Assembly (NCBI GenBank): GCA_035379945.1
Contig: DAOSWG010000006.1
Coordinates: 1 to 64,000, forward strand
Source of the DNA: JAAYZB01 sp035379945
GTDB taxonomy: Bacteria; Bacillota_I; Bacilli_A; Izemoplasmatales; Hujiaoplasmataceae
Reading direction: 5' to 3'
Length of the DNA: 64,000 nt
The translations under genes were made by a program, and so were the position numbers. This document shows positions 9,177 through 17,122 of this stretch, piece by piece; position 1 is the first letter of the stretch; each line of letters starts with the position of its first letter. The notes under the pieces were generated by a model, which made no database searches, had not been told where the DNA came from, and saw only the letters and a list, made by a program, of their open reading frames with translations.

Positions 9177-10940
9177 ATGAGGATAACCAGCACGAAACTC
9201 ATGAACTACATACGCTGTTATCGTTATGCTGCCCTGAATTATCATCAGGACAGGGACGACGATCAGGAAGAAAAGACGGTTTTACCCGTCGATTTTGGTC
9301 AAATCCCCGTGGAGAACGGTGACTATGAATCAAAAAGACTTGATAATCCCGATACCGCCAAAATCACCAGAATTTTACGGGAAAAAGCCCGTGAGGATAT
9401 TCTAGCTTCCCTGGCAGCCGCCATCGGTTATCCGGATAAGGAAAGAAACAAGCCGGAAGCCAGGATCGAGATTCCTTTCGAAGAAAGATTCACCCTTTAC
9501 GCATGGGCAGCCCGCATGATCGAAACGGAAAATGAAAACACCTATTACCTGATCAGTGCGGCCACAAGCCACAACCTCACCGAAATATGCGATATCGACG
9601 GCAGGCGCCGCCGTCCGCTTTTCACGAAAATCAAGGATCAGACCTATAAACCTAACCGCCAGTTGATCACGGAAGCCGGTTTCAGCATGGCGAAATATAT
9701 GGCACGGAATCTGGAATCGGGCCGTTTGCTTTATGATGCCCTGTTCCGGGCATATGTCTTTGACAAATCCGATTCCAACAAAAAAACCGAAACTGTTCTT
9801 GTTCTTCTCAATTCCGAATATGTTCGCAACAAGCTTGAGCCGGAGCCGGAAATGCTTTCCTTCTTCAAAATCTCGGAATTGTTGCCGGCAGCACGAGAAA
9901 TCCTGGAAACGGATTTGTACCGGATGATCAACCACATCAAACTGAACGACGACTCCCGTTGCCTCCTCGTCAAAAACGAATGTCTGCCGCATACGGCGTT
10001 TGCCTGTCCATATGTCGATTTCTGTTTCGAACACGTTCCGAAAAAGAATTCCATATTCTCGTATTTTCACCAACACCTGGGTTTTCGGGAAGGGAAAAAA
10101 AGAACCGATCCGGTCCATGAAACCTATGAACTCGTGAATTCCGGAATGGTCGACATGCTTGATGTTCCGATCTCCTGGTTGCAGCGCGAATGCAATCTTA
10201 TGCAAAGATACTGCGTACAAAACGACTACGAATTCATCAACAGGAAGAAGATCTCCGACAAACTTGAATCGCTTGTCTATCCGCTTTATTTTCTCGATTT
10301 CGAGGCTTATCCTTCTCCGATTCCCCGTTTTACGGGAGAGAAGTGTTATACGCAAAGCGTATTCCAGTTTTCCGTACATGTCCAGAAAGATTCGAAAACC
10401 GACAAATCCGGTTTGATCCATTATGATTACGTGATGCCTTCAGACCGGGACAATCGCCGCAAACTGGTCGAAAGGCTCTTGGAAGTGATCCCTGACGGGA
10501 ATTCTTCGGTCATTGTGTACAACCAGACTTTCGAGGACAACCGTCTACAGGAACTCGCTCAACTTTTCCCGGTGTACAAGGAAAGACTCGATAATATCCG
10601 AGACCGGTTGTTCGATCTGCTAAAAGTTTTGAAAAACGATTCGCCTTTTTATCTTGCCAAAGGATATTCCAAAGCAGAGGCCAAAGCCTACAACTACTAT
10701 CATCCCGACCTTTCCGGCAGTTATTCGCTCAAAAGCGTTTTACCGGTGTTCGCCGAGGACGCCTACAAGGGAATGGCGATCGCCAACGGATTGGAAGCCT
10801 ATCTGCAATATGCCTATTTACCGTATCTATCCATGGAAAACAGGATGCAAATCAGGGAAGACCTTATCTTGTATTGCAACCAGGATACCATGTCGTTGTT
10901 CGTCATTCTGAAAGGCATAATCTCAAGGTTGGCGGAGTAA
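9177..10940 (+). CDS. DUF2779 protein: Cas4-like nuclease fold plus DEDD-type exonuclease domain
   Basis: 587 residues. The N-terminal half matches the Cas4-like part of DUF2779 proteins: a first cysteine in YIRCYRYAA, then C-x7-C-x5-C (ECL..FACPYVDFC), suggesting an iron-sulfur cluster. Where relatives carry the PD-(D/E)xK residues (IEVKSS) this protein has ISAATS, so that active site looks lost. The C-terminal half starts with YFLDFEAYPSPIPRF and has VYNQTFEDNRL and LYCNQDTMSL, which fit the three acidic motifs of DEDD 3'-5' exonucleases. It has its own promoter and is not in an operon. The biological role is unknown. Confidence 0.75.
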   Translation: MRITSTKLMNYIRCYRYAALNYHQDRDDDQEEKTVLPVDFGQIPVENGDYESKRLDNPDTAKITRILREKAREDILASLAAAIGYPDKERNKPEARIEIPFEERFTLYAWAARMIETENENTYYLISAATSHNLTEICDIDGRRRRPLFTKIKDQTYKPNRQLITEAGFSMAKYMARNLESGRLLYDALFRAYVFDKSDSNKKTETVLVLLNSEYVRNKLEPEPEMLSFFKISELLPAAREILETDLYRMINHIKLNDDSRCLLVKNECLPHTAFACPYVDFCFEHVPKKNSIFSYFHQHLGFREGKKRTDPVHETYELVNSGMVDMLDVPISWLQRECNLMQRYCVQNDYEFINRKKISDKLESLVYPLYFLDFEAYPSPIPRFTGEKCYTQSVFQFSVHVQKDSKTDKSGLIHYDYVMPSDRDNRRKLVERLLEVIPDGNSSVIVYNQTFEDNRLQELAQLFPVYKERLDNIRDRLFDLLKVLKNDSPFYLAKGYSKAEAKAYNYYHPDLSGSYSLKSVLPVFAEDAYKGMAIANGLEAYLQYAYLPYLSMENRMQIREDLILYCNQDTMSLFVILKGIISRLAE

Positions 10941-10951
10941 GGAAATATTCC

Positions 10952-10980
10952 TTGCATATAGACATGCATTATGATATAAT
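10952..10980 (+). promoter_or_regulatory. Promoter of rpsO
   Basis: TTGCAT and TATAAT are 17 bases apart, with TGA just before the -10. Transcription should start near 10987. Confidence 0.8.
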
Positions 10981-10986
10981 ATTTCT

Positions 10987-11050
10987 CGCGCCCGAACCTG
11001 GATTTGACGAGTCTCCGACGTCAAATGCGGATTGGGGTAAGTCTAAAGAA
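10987..11050 (+). promoter_or_regulatory. Structured leader of rpsO, possible S15 autoregulatory element
   Basis: A perfect eight-base-pair hairpin (ATTTGACG 11002-11009 with CGTCAAAT 11019-11026, loop AGTCTCCGA) sits inside a longer stem. In that stem CCCGAACC at 10991-10998 pairs with GGATTGGG at 11029-11036 at seven of eight positions, including one G-U. The element ends just before GGAGGAG. S15 commonly represses its own mRNA through leader structures, but these differ between lineages, so function here is inferred. Confidence 0.5.
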
Positions 11051-11063
11051 GGAGGAGAACATT

Positions 11064-11333
11064 ATGGCACTTACGAAAGAAAGAGTCCATGAGATCGTCG
11101 TCGAATACGGCCTCAAGGAAGGGGACACGGGTTCCCCCGAAATTCAAGTGGCGCTCCTGACGGAAGAAATCAATTCCTTGAATGAACATCTTCAGGTTCA
11201 CAAGCATGATTTCCATTCCCGCCGCGGCCTGCTCATGAAAGTCGGAAAACGCAGAAGTTTGCTTAAGTATTTGCAGTCGGTTTCCATGGAACGCTATCAG
11301 GCGTTGATCAAGAAACTCGGCTTGCGCCGCTAG
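11064..11333 (+). CDS. rpsO: 30S ribosomal protein S15
   Basis: 89 residues, exactly the usual length. GDTGSPEIQVALLTEEI and the HKHDFHSRRGL motif are diagnostic; S15 binds 16S rRNA helix 22 early in 30S assembly. GGAGGAG lies seven bases before the ATG; in-frame start codons further upstream fall within the structured leader. A hairpin and the pnp promoter follow, so rpsO and pnp are adjacent but each has its own promoter. Confidence 0.97.
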   Translation: MALTKERVHEIVVEYGLKEGDTGSPEIQVALLTEEINSLNEHLQVHKHDFHSRRGLLMKVGKRRSLLKYLQSVSMERYQALIKKLGLRR

Positions 11334-11346
11334 TCTATAAGACTTC

Positions 11347-11378
11347 GAGCACCCAAGTTATTGGGTGCTCATTATTTG
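11347..11378 (+). terminator. Hairpin after rpsO, probable weak terminator
   Basis: A perfect ten-base-pair stem (GAGCACCCAA / TTGGGTGCTC) with a GTTA loop. The following ATTATTTG is only partly T-rich, so some readthrough into pnp is likely. Confidence 0.65.
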
Positions 11379-11407
11379 AAAAAAAGACCGGTGTTTTATA
11401 CGATTTA

Positions 11408-11416
11408 TGGTATAAT
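11408..11416 (+). promoter_or_regulatory. Extended -10 promoter of pnp
   Basis: TGG-TATAAT is an extended -10 42 bases upstream of the start. No strong -35 was seen. A second TATAAT at 11422-11427 is an alternative. Confidence 0.55.
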
Positions 11417-11458
11417 GTTTTTATAATAACCGATTATTCAGAAATGAGGACATAGATA

Positions 11459-13594
11459 ATGAGTGAAAATCAAACTTTTACAAGGGAGTTTTGCGGAAAA
11501 ACAATCACGGTAGAGACCGGAAGATACGCCAAACAGGCTACCGGTGCCGTGATGATAAGAATGGGCGATACCGCCGTTTTGTCCGCAGCCGTCGTCGGCA
11601 AGGAACCCTCACGCCAGGATTTCTTTCCCTTGATGGTGCTCTACCAGGAAAGACTGTATGCAGCAGGCAAGATTCCCGGAGGTTTTCTGCGCCGGGAAGG
11701 TCGTCCCACGGAAAAAGAGATCCTTACATCCAGGGCGATCGACCGTCCGCTTCGTCCGCTGTTTGACGACTATTTCCGCAACGAAGTCCAGATTGTCGAC
11801 ACCGTGATGTCGGTTGATCCCGACAACTCGCCATTCGTGGCAGCCTTGCTAGGTTCATCCCTCGCTTTGGGAATTGGCGGCGTACCGTTCAACGGCCCCG
11901 TTGCCGGTGTCGTGGTCGCGATGATCGACGGCAAATTCATCTGCAACCCAACCGCCGAGGAACTGGTTGTTTCCGATCTCGATCTGACAGTTGCCGGCAC
12001 CAAATATGCCGTCAACATGGTCGAATCCGGATCCAAGGAACTTTCCGAAGACGTCATGTTAGAAGCAATCATGTTTGCCCACGACAAGATCAAGGAATTG
12101 GTGGCTTTCGAAGAAGAAATCATCACCTCCGTCGGCAAAGAAAAAATGGAAATCGAACTATCCACCGTGCCGGATGATATCGACAAAGAAGTCAGAAAAC
12201 TGGAAAAAGGCCGTATAATCAAGGCGATCACAATTCCGGAGAAACTGGCCCGCCGCGATGCGATCGGAACCATTGAAGAGGAAATCCGCGAAACCCTGAT
12301 TGTGGAATACAAGTCTCAGGGATTCGACAAGGACGAAATCGAAGAAAAAATCAAATTCGCCGACCGGGTGTTGGAAACAATCCAAGTCGACGAAGTCAGA
12401 AGACTTATAACCGATGAGAAAATCCGTCCCGACGGACGTAAGCTTGACGAGATCAGGCCGCTTTCCGCCGAGATCGACCTTTTCGAACGCACACATGGAT
12501 CGTCGATGTTCACGCGAGGTCAGACACAGGCACTGGCTACCGTTACTTTAGGAGCCCTGGGCGAAGCCCAGATCATCGACGGTGTGTCGGTGGAGGATGG
12601 CAAACGGTTCATGCTCCATTATAATTTCCCGCAATTCTCCGTCGGCGAAACCGGCCGTTACGGCAGTCCCGGAAGACGGGAAATCGGTCATGGCGCCCTA
12701 GGCGAAAGAGCCTTGTTGCAGGTATTGCCATCGGAAGAGGAATTCCCCTATGCGATCCGCGTTGTGTCGGAAATTCTCGAATCCAACGGATCATCATCGC
12801 AAGCGACGATTTGCGCCGGTAGCCTTGCTTTGATGGCAGCCGGTGTACCGATGAAGTCAGCTGTCGCCGGCATCGCCATGGGACTAGTCAAAAAAGGTGA
12901 CAATTACACCATTCTGACTGACATCCAGGGTTTGGAAGATCATTTCGGAGACATGGATTTCAAGGTTTCCGGAACCAGAAACGGAATCTGCTCCCTGCAG
13001 ATGGATATCAAGATCGACGGCATCACCAGGGAAATCATGAAAGAAGCTCTTGCCCAGGCTAAAAAGGCCCGCATGGAGATTCTCGATGTCATGGATGCGA
13101 CAATCGCCAAACCGAAAGCCGAACTTTCCAAGTACGCTCCGAAAGTCAGAATGATGATGGTTCCGGTCGACAAGATCCGCGAGATCATCGGCGGCGGCGG
13201 AAAGACCATCAACGAAATCATCGAAAAGTGCAACCAGGTAACGATCGACATCGAACAAGACGGACGCGTCACGATCATGCATCAGGATATGTTCTTCATC
13301 GACATGGCTGTGAAGATGATCGAAGACATCATCCGCGAAGTCGAAGTCGGCGAAGTCTATCAGGGAACCGTCGTCAGGATCGAGAAATTCGGCTGTTTCG
13401 TCGAATTGTGGCCCGGTCAGGATGGACTGGTCCACATATCCAAACTGGCCAAAGAACGAGTTGAAAAAGTCGAAGACATCGTCAAACTTGGCGATGTGAT
13501 CACGGTCAAAGTGATCGGCATCGACGACAAAGGCCGCGTCGACCTTTCCAGAAAGGCAGTTTTAGACTCCATAGGCAACAAAGAACAAAAGTGA
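11459..13594 (+). CDS. pnp: Polyribonucleotide nucleotidyltransferase (PNPase)
   Basis: 711 residues. Two RNase PH-like domains are separated by an all-helical linker; FTRGQTQALATVTLG and NYNFPQFSVGETG-like motifs mark the second core. A KH domain follows (VDKIREIIGGGGKTINEI), then an S1 RNA-binding domain (VGEVYQGTVVRIEKFGCFVEL). It degrades RNA 3' to 5' using phosphate. It follows rpsO as in many bacteria. Its stop codon TGA directly abuts the rnpB -10 box. Confidence 0.97.
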   Translation: MSENQTFTREFCGKTITVETGRYAKQATGAVMIRMGDTAVLSAAVVGKEPSRQDFFPLMVLYQERLYAAGKIPGGFLRREGRPTEKEILTSRAIDRPLRPLFDDYFRNEVQIVDTVMSVDPDNSPFVAALLGSSLALGIGGVPFNGPVAGVVVAMIDGKFICNPTAEELVVSDLDLTVAGTKYAVNMVESGSKELSEDVMLEAIMFAHDKIKELVAFEEEIITSVGKEKMEIELSTVPDDIDKEVRKLEKGRIIKAITIPEKLARRDAIGTIEEEIRETLIVEYKSQGFDKDEIEEKIKFADRVLETIQVDEVRRLITDEKIRPDGRKLDEIRPLSAEIDLFERTHGSSMFTRGQTQALATVTLGALGEAQIIDGVSVEDGKRFMLHYNFPQFSVGETGRYGSPGRREIGHGALGERALLQVLPSEEEFPYAIRVVSEILESNGSSSQATICAGSLALMAAGVPMKSAVAGIAMGLVKKGDNYTILTDIQGLEDHFGDMDFKVSGTRNGICSLQMDIKIDGITREIMKEALAQAKKARMEILDVMDATIAKPKAELSKYAPKVRMMMVPVDKIREIIGGGGKTINEIIEKCNQVTIDIEQDGRVTIMHQDMFFIDMAVKMIEDIIREVEVGEVYQGTVVRIEKFGCFVELWPGQDGLVHISKLAKERVEKVEDIVKLGDVITVKVIGIDDKGRVDLSRKAVLDSIGNKEQK

Positions 13595-13600
13595 TATAAT
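13572..13600 (+). promoter_or_regulatory. Promoter of rnpB, formed partly by the end of pnp
   Basis: TAGGCA (four of six consensus bases) and TATAAT are 17 bases apart. The TG of the extended -10 is part of the pnp stop codon. RNase P RNA would start seven bases after the -10. Confidence 0.7.
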
Positions 13601-13606
13601 ATTATT

Positions 13607-13952
13607 GTCAGACCACCGGGCAATCGAGCACTTAGGTGTTAGGAAAGTCCATGCTAGCACAGGCTGTGATGCCTGTAGTGTTTGCGCCAAACGAACCGAT
13701 AAGTTTGGGCACCGCTTGGTGACGGCGGAAAAAGGGATGTAAAAGGCCCCGGTATCCGTAAAGTGCCACAGAGACGAGTCGTTGCGAAAAGCAACGGATG
13801 AAACGCGGTAAACCCCGCAAGCTAGAAACCCAAATATTGGTAGGGGCATGGCGGATCGGAAATCGAACCGAATTCGCTGGCGGCCTATGGCCGGAGATAA
13901 ATGATTGCCACTCCGCAAGGAGGACAGAACATGGCTTACAGATGGTCTGATA
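13607..13952 (+). ncRNA. rnpB: RNase P RNA
   Basis: Conserved blocks appear in order: AGGAAAGTCCATGCT near the 5' end, AGTGCCACAGAGACGA, ACGCGGTAAACCCC, GAAACCCAAAT..TGGTAGGGG, GATAAATGATTGCC and ACATGGCTTACAGA near the 3' end. The termini TCAGACCA and TGGTCTGA pair to form helix P1. The RNA is the catalytic part of the ribozyme that removes tRNA 5' leaders. A promoter and a terminator fit its ends exactly. Several internal blocks look closer to the Bacillus (type B) RNA, but the class was not modelled. Confidence 0.95.
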
Positions 13953-13986
13953 CAAAAAAAGCATATTGGAAACATATGCTTTTTTT
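13953..13986 (+). terminator. Terminator of rnpB
   Basis: A seven-base-pair stem (AGCATAT / ATATGCT), extendable by A-T pairs, is followed by a run of T right after the RNase P RNA. Confidence 0.88.
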
Positions 13987-14001
13987 ACTGGCATGAAAGA
14001 G

Positions 14002-14036
14002 CCCGATTGCCAAACATGGGCAATTGGGTGTAAAAT
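14002..14036 (+). promoter_or_regulatory. Promoter of lepA overlapping an imperfect inverted repeat
   Basis: TTGCCA (14007) and TAAAAT (14031-14036) are 18 bases apart. An inverted repeat (CCCGATTGCC 14002-14011, GGCAATTGGG 14019-14028, one G-T mismatch) covers the -35 and part of the spacer and could be an operator. It lies before the expected transcript start, so it would act as DNA. Confidence 0.5.
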
Positions 14037-14062
14037 TATTAAAAGAAAGGAATGGTGAAGCC

Positions 14063-15892
14063 ATGGAAGATTACCAAAAAATGCGCGAACGCCAGAAAAA
14101 AATCCGTAATTTCTCGATCATCGCTCATATCGACCACGGCAAATCCACCCTTGCCGACCGCATCCTGGAGTTGACCAATGCCGTTCCGATGCGGGAAATG
14201 AAAAGTCAATTGCTTGATTCGATGGACCTGGAAAGAGAACGTGGAATCACGATTAAACTGAATTCCGTCGAATTGAGATACAAAGCGAAAAACAACGAGG
14301 AATATATATTCCACCTTATCGACACCCCGGGACATGTCGACTTCACATACGAAGTATCACGGAGCTTAGCAGCCTGCGAAGGAGCGCTTCTTGTGGTAGA
14401 CGCCACCCAAGGTATCGAAGCTCAGACGCTCGCCAACGTCTATTTGGCGCTTGACAACGATCTGGAAATAATTCCCGTCATCAACAAGATCGATCTTCCA
14501 AGTGCGAGACCGGCGGAGGTTCGCAAAGAAATCTCCGATGTGATTGGTCTTGACACCGATGGCGCCATCGATGCTTCCGCAAAAGAAGGAATAGGCGTCA
14601 AGGAGATTTTAGAAGCGATCGTCGAAAAAATTCCGGCTCCCAAAGGCGATCCGGAGTTGCCGCTCCAGGCTTTGATATTTGATTCGCATTACGACACCTA
14701 CCGGGGCGTCATTCCTCTTTTGAGGGTTGAAAACGGCGTCATCCGCCGGCAGGACAAAATCAGGTTGATGGCGACGGGAGGAGTTTACGAGGTGACGGAC
14801 CTCGGCGTCTATACTCCCAAAGAGGAATCGCGGGATTTTCTCGGAGCCGGAGACGTAGGCTGGATCGCCGCAACGATCAAAAATGTCGAAAAAGTCCATG
14901 TCGGCGACACTATTACAAACAATGACAAACCAGCGAAAAACATGTTGCCGGGATATAGAAAACTGACCCCGATGGTTTATTCCGGTGTTTATCCGGTCGA
15001 TGCCGACGATTATCTAGATCTGAAGGATTCTCTGGAAAAACTGATCTTGTCGGATTCATCCCTTATCTATGAACCGGAAAGTTCGGAAGCCCTCGGATTT
15101 GGCTTCCGCATCGGATTCTTAGGCCTTCTGCATATGGAGATATTCCAGGAAAGGATCGAGAGGGAATACCTGCAAAACGTAATCATTACGGCCCCATCGG
15201 TGAATTACCGGGTCAATCTTACCGACAATACCACGATCGAGATCGACAATCCAGCCAAAATGCCGGCCGTACAAAGAATTCGCTCAATCGATGAACCTTA
15301 CGTTAAGGCAACGATCATTGCGCCTAGCGATTATGTCGGGAACATCATGGAACTTTGTCAGAACAAACGAGGAATCTTCAAGGATATGCAGTATGTTTCG
15401 GCTATCAGGGTGGAACTAATCTATGAAATGCCGTTGTCGGAAATCATTTTCGATTTCTTCAACCGGCTTAAATCCGGAACGAAGGGCTATGCTTCGCTTG
15501 ACTATGAGCTTGCCGGTTACCGCGAAAGCAAACTTGTAAAAGTCGACATCCTTTTAAACGGCGAACCGATCGATGCCCTGGCATTGATCGTCCATCAGGA
15601 TTTCGCCTATCCGCGGTCATTGAGGATCTGTCAGAAGTTGAAAGAGATTTTGCCACGACAACTCTTTGAAATTCCGATTCAGGCCGCGATCGGTTCCAAA
15701 GTCATAGCGAGAACCAACATCAAAGCATTGAGAAAAGACGTGCTTGCCAAATGTTACGGGGGCGACGTTTCCAGGAAAAAGAAATTGCTAGAAAAACAAA
15801 AGGAAGGCAAAAAAAGAATGAAAGCCGTCGGATCGGTCGAGATACCGCAGGAAGCATTCATGGCGGTCTTGTCCCTTGATGACGAAAAATAA
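14063..15892 (+). CDS. lepA: Elongation factor 4 (LepA GTPase)
   Basis: 609 residues. G1 is AHIDHGKSTLADRIL, G3 is DTPGHVDF and G4 is NKIDLP. The C-terminal LepA-specific domain contains KCYGGDVSRKKKLLEKQKEGKKRMK. LepA acts on elongating ribosomes. The chosen ATG begins MEDYQKMRERQKKIRNFSIIAHIDHGKS, close to the usual short N-terminus; an upstream in-frame TTG overlaps the promoter. It has its own promoter and terminator. Confidence 0.96.
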   Translation: MEDYQKMRERQKKIRNFSIIAHIDHGKSTLADRILELTNAVPMREMKSQLLDSMDLERERGITIKLNSVELRYKAKNNEEYIFHLIDTPGHVDFTYEVSRSLAACEGALLVVDATQGIEAQTLANVYLALDNDLEIIPVINKIDLPSARPAEVRKEISDVIGLDTDGAIDASAKEGIGVKEILEAIVEKIPAPKGDPELPLQALIFDSHYDTYRGVIPLLRVENGVIRRQDKIRLMATGGVYEVTDLGVYTPKEESRDFLGAGDVGWIAATIKNVEKVHVGDTITNNDKPAKNMLPGYRKLTPMVYSGVYPVDADDYLDLKDSLEKLILSDSSLIYEPESSEALGFGFRIGFLGLLHMEIFQERIEREYLQNVIITAPSVNYRVNLTDNTTIEIDNPAKMPAVQRIRSIDEPYVKATIIAPSDYVGNIMELCQNKRGIFKDMQYVSAIRVELIYEMPLSEIIFDFFNRLKSGTKGYASLDYELAGYRESKLVKVDILLNGEPIDALALIVHQDFAYPRSLRICQKLKEILPRQLFEIPIQAAIGSKVIARTNIKALRKDVLAKCYGGDVSRKKKLLEKQKEGKKRMKAVGSVEIPQEAFMAVLSLDDEK

Positions 15893-15905
15893 CGATTGAT
15901 TGATG

Positions 15906-15935
15906 CCGGACCCGGCTTGCCGGGACCGGTTTTTT
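15906..15935 (+). terminator. Terminator after lepA
   Basis: A GC-rich stem of about ten pairs (CCGGACCCGG paired with CCGGGACCGG, one mismatch) is followed by six T. Confidence 0.88.
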
Positions 15936-15972
15936 ATACCACAAAGGCAAAACGGTATACAAAACGACCGAA

Positions 15973-15986
15973 TTATGTTAACATAA
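15973..15986. promoter_or_regulatory. Perfect 14-base palindrome before hemW
   Basis: TTATGTTAACATAA reads the same on both strands and overlaps the likely -10 (CATAAT) of hemW. It looks like an operator for a dimeric repressor; the regulator is unknown. Confidence 0.4.
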
Positions 15987-15999
15987 TATCGGTGATAAT

Positions 16000-17121
16000 G
16001 TGATCAAAGGCCTGTATGTCCATATTCCGTTTTGCCGTCAGATATGCCATTATTGCGACTTCCCCAAGATGATCTCCGATCGAAGTCACCGGGAAAAATA
16101 CGTAAATGCTCTGGCTTGCGAAATGCAGATGAAAAAAACACTTCTTGAAAATGTCGAAACCGTCTACTTAGGCGGCGGAACCCCGGGGTATCTGGAAGAG
16201 GATTTGATGCTAATAGTCCTGGAGTCGATCCGGGATGTTACTCATAAGAATGTTTTTAAGGAATTCACCCTGGAAACCAATTTGATTGATATTACACCGG
16301 AAAACGCCAGACTCTGGAAACAAGGCGGCATCAACCGCATCAGTGTCGGAGTAGAGACATTTTCCTTGGATCTTTTGAAATCTATCGGTCGTACTGGTGG
16401 ATATCAAATGGCAAAATCCGCTCTGGAAACACTCCGCCGCGCCGGATTTGACAACATCAATTTCGATATGATCTACGGGTTGCCGGGAGAAACCACAGAA
16501 CTCGTGGAAAAAGATATCGCATCAATCGGAAAACTGAGGCCCGATCATGTTTCCTGGTATTCTCTGATATTGGAAAAGAAAACCCGACTTTATCACGATG
16601 TTATGGCTGGCATTGTGAAACTCCCGGAAGACGATTTGGTTTATGACATGTCGGACATGGTGATAGACGGATTGGAAAATCTCGGATATAATCGTTACGA
16701 GATCAGCAACTTTTCCCATCCGGGAAAAGAATCGCTCCACAACACATCGTGCTGGAATCTGGAGGAATATCTCGGTGTGGGACTGGGAGCCTGTTCGCAA
16801 TACGACTCGAAACGATTTCGCAACATATCGGGATGGAAAGGATATATCGAAGCAGTGCTTGATGGAAAAGGAATATTGACAACGGAAGAAATGTTCGAGT
16901 TCGAACTTGAAAGAGTCATGCTCGGATTACGACAAGTCAACGGCATCGACAAAAACGAATTCAAACACGAAACCAATCTGGATGTATTCGAACGGTTTCC
17001 CGCTTTAAAAAAGCATCTGGAAACGGGCCTTCTAACAGACGATTCCGGCAGAATCAGACTGACGCGTAAGGGATTGGATCTTGCGAATACGGTCATGCGC
17101 GACCTGTTCGGGGAGGAATGA
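16000..17121 (+). CDS. hemW: Radical SAM protein HemW (coproporphyrinogen III oxidase-like)
   Basis: 373 residues. HIPFCRQICHYCDF has C12, C16 and C19, the C-x3-C-x2-C that holds the [4Fe-4S] cluster. YLGGGTPGYL and SVGVETF follow, as in HemW. HemW is regarded as a heme chaperone rather than a true HemN. The start appears to be GTG with only a poor ribosome-binding site (GGTGAT, three bases away), close to the expected transcript start, so the leader may be very short. The Xer gene begins one base after the stop. Confidence 0.88.
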   Translation: MIKGLYVHIPFCRQICHYCDFPKMISDRSHREKYVNALACEMQMKKTLLENVETVYLGGGTPGYLEEDLMLIVLESIRDVTHKNVFKEFTLETNLIDITPENARLWKQGGINRISVGVETFSLDLLKSIGRTGGYQMAKSALETLRRAGFDNINFDMIYGLPGETTELVEKDIASIGKLRPDHVSWYSLILEKKTRLYHDVMAGIVKLPEDDLVYDMSDMVIDGLENLGYNRYEISNFSHPGKESLHNTSCWNLEEYLGVGLGACSQYDSKRFRNISGWKGYIEAVLDGKGILTTEEMFEFELERVMLGLRQVNGIDKNEFKHETNLDVFERFPALKKHLETGLLTDDSGRIRLTRKGLDLANTVMRDLFGEE

Positions 17122-17122
17122 C

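Noticed and set aside
9402..10421. A 339-codon open frame on the minus strand opposite the DUF2779 gene
   Set aside because: It is antisense to a well-supported gene, has no ribosome-binding site, and its sequence shows no domain. Several long antisense frames like this occur here because of codon bias.
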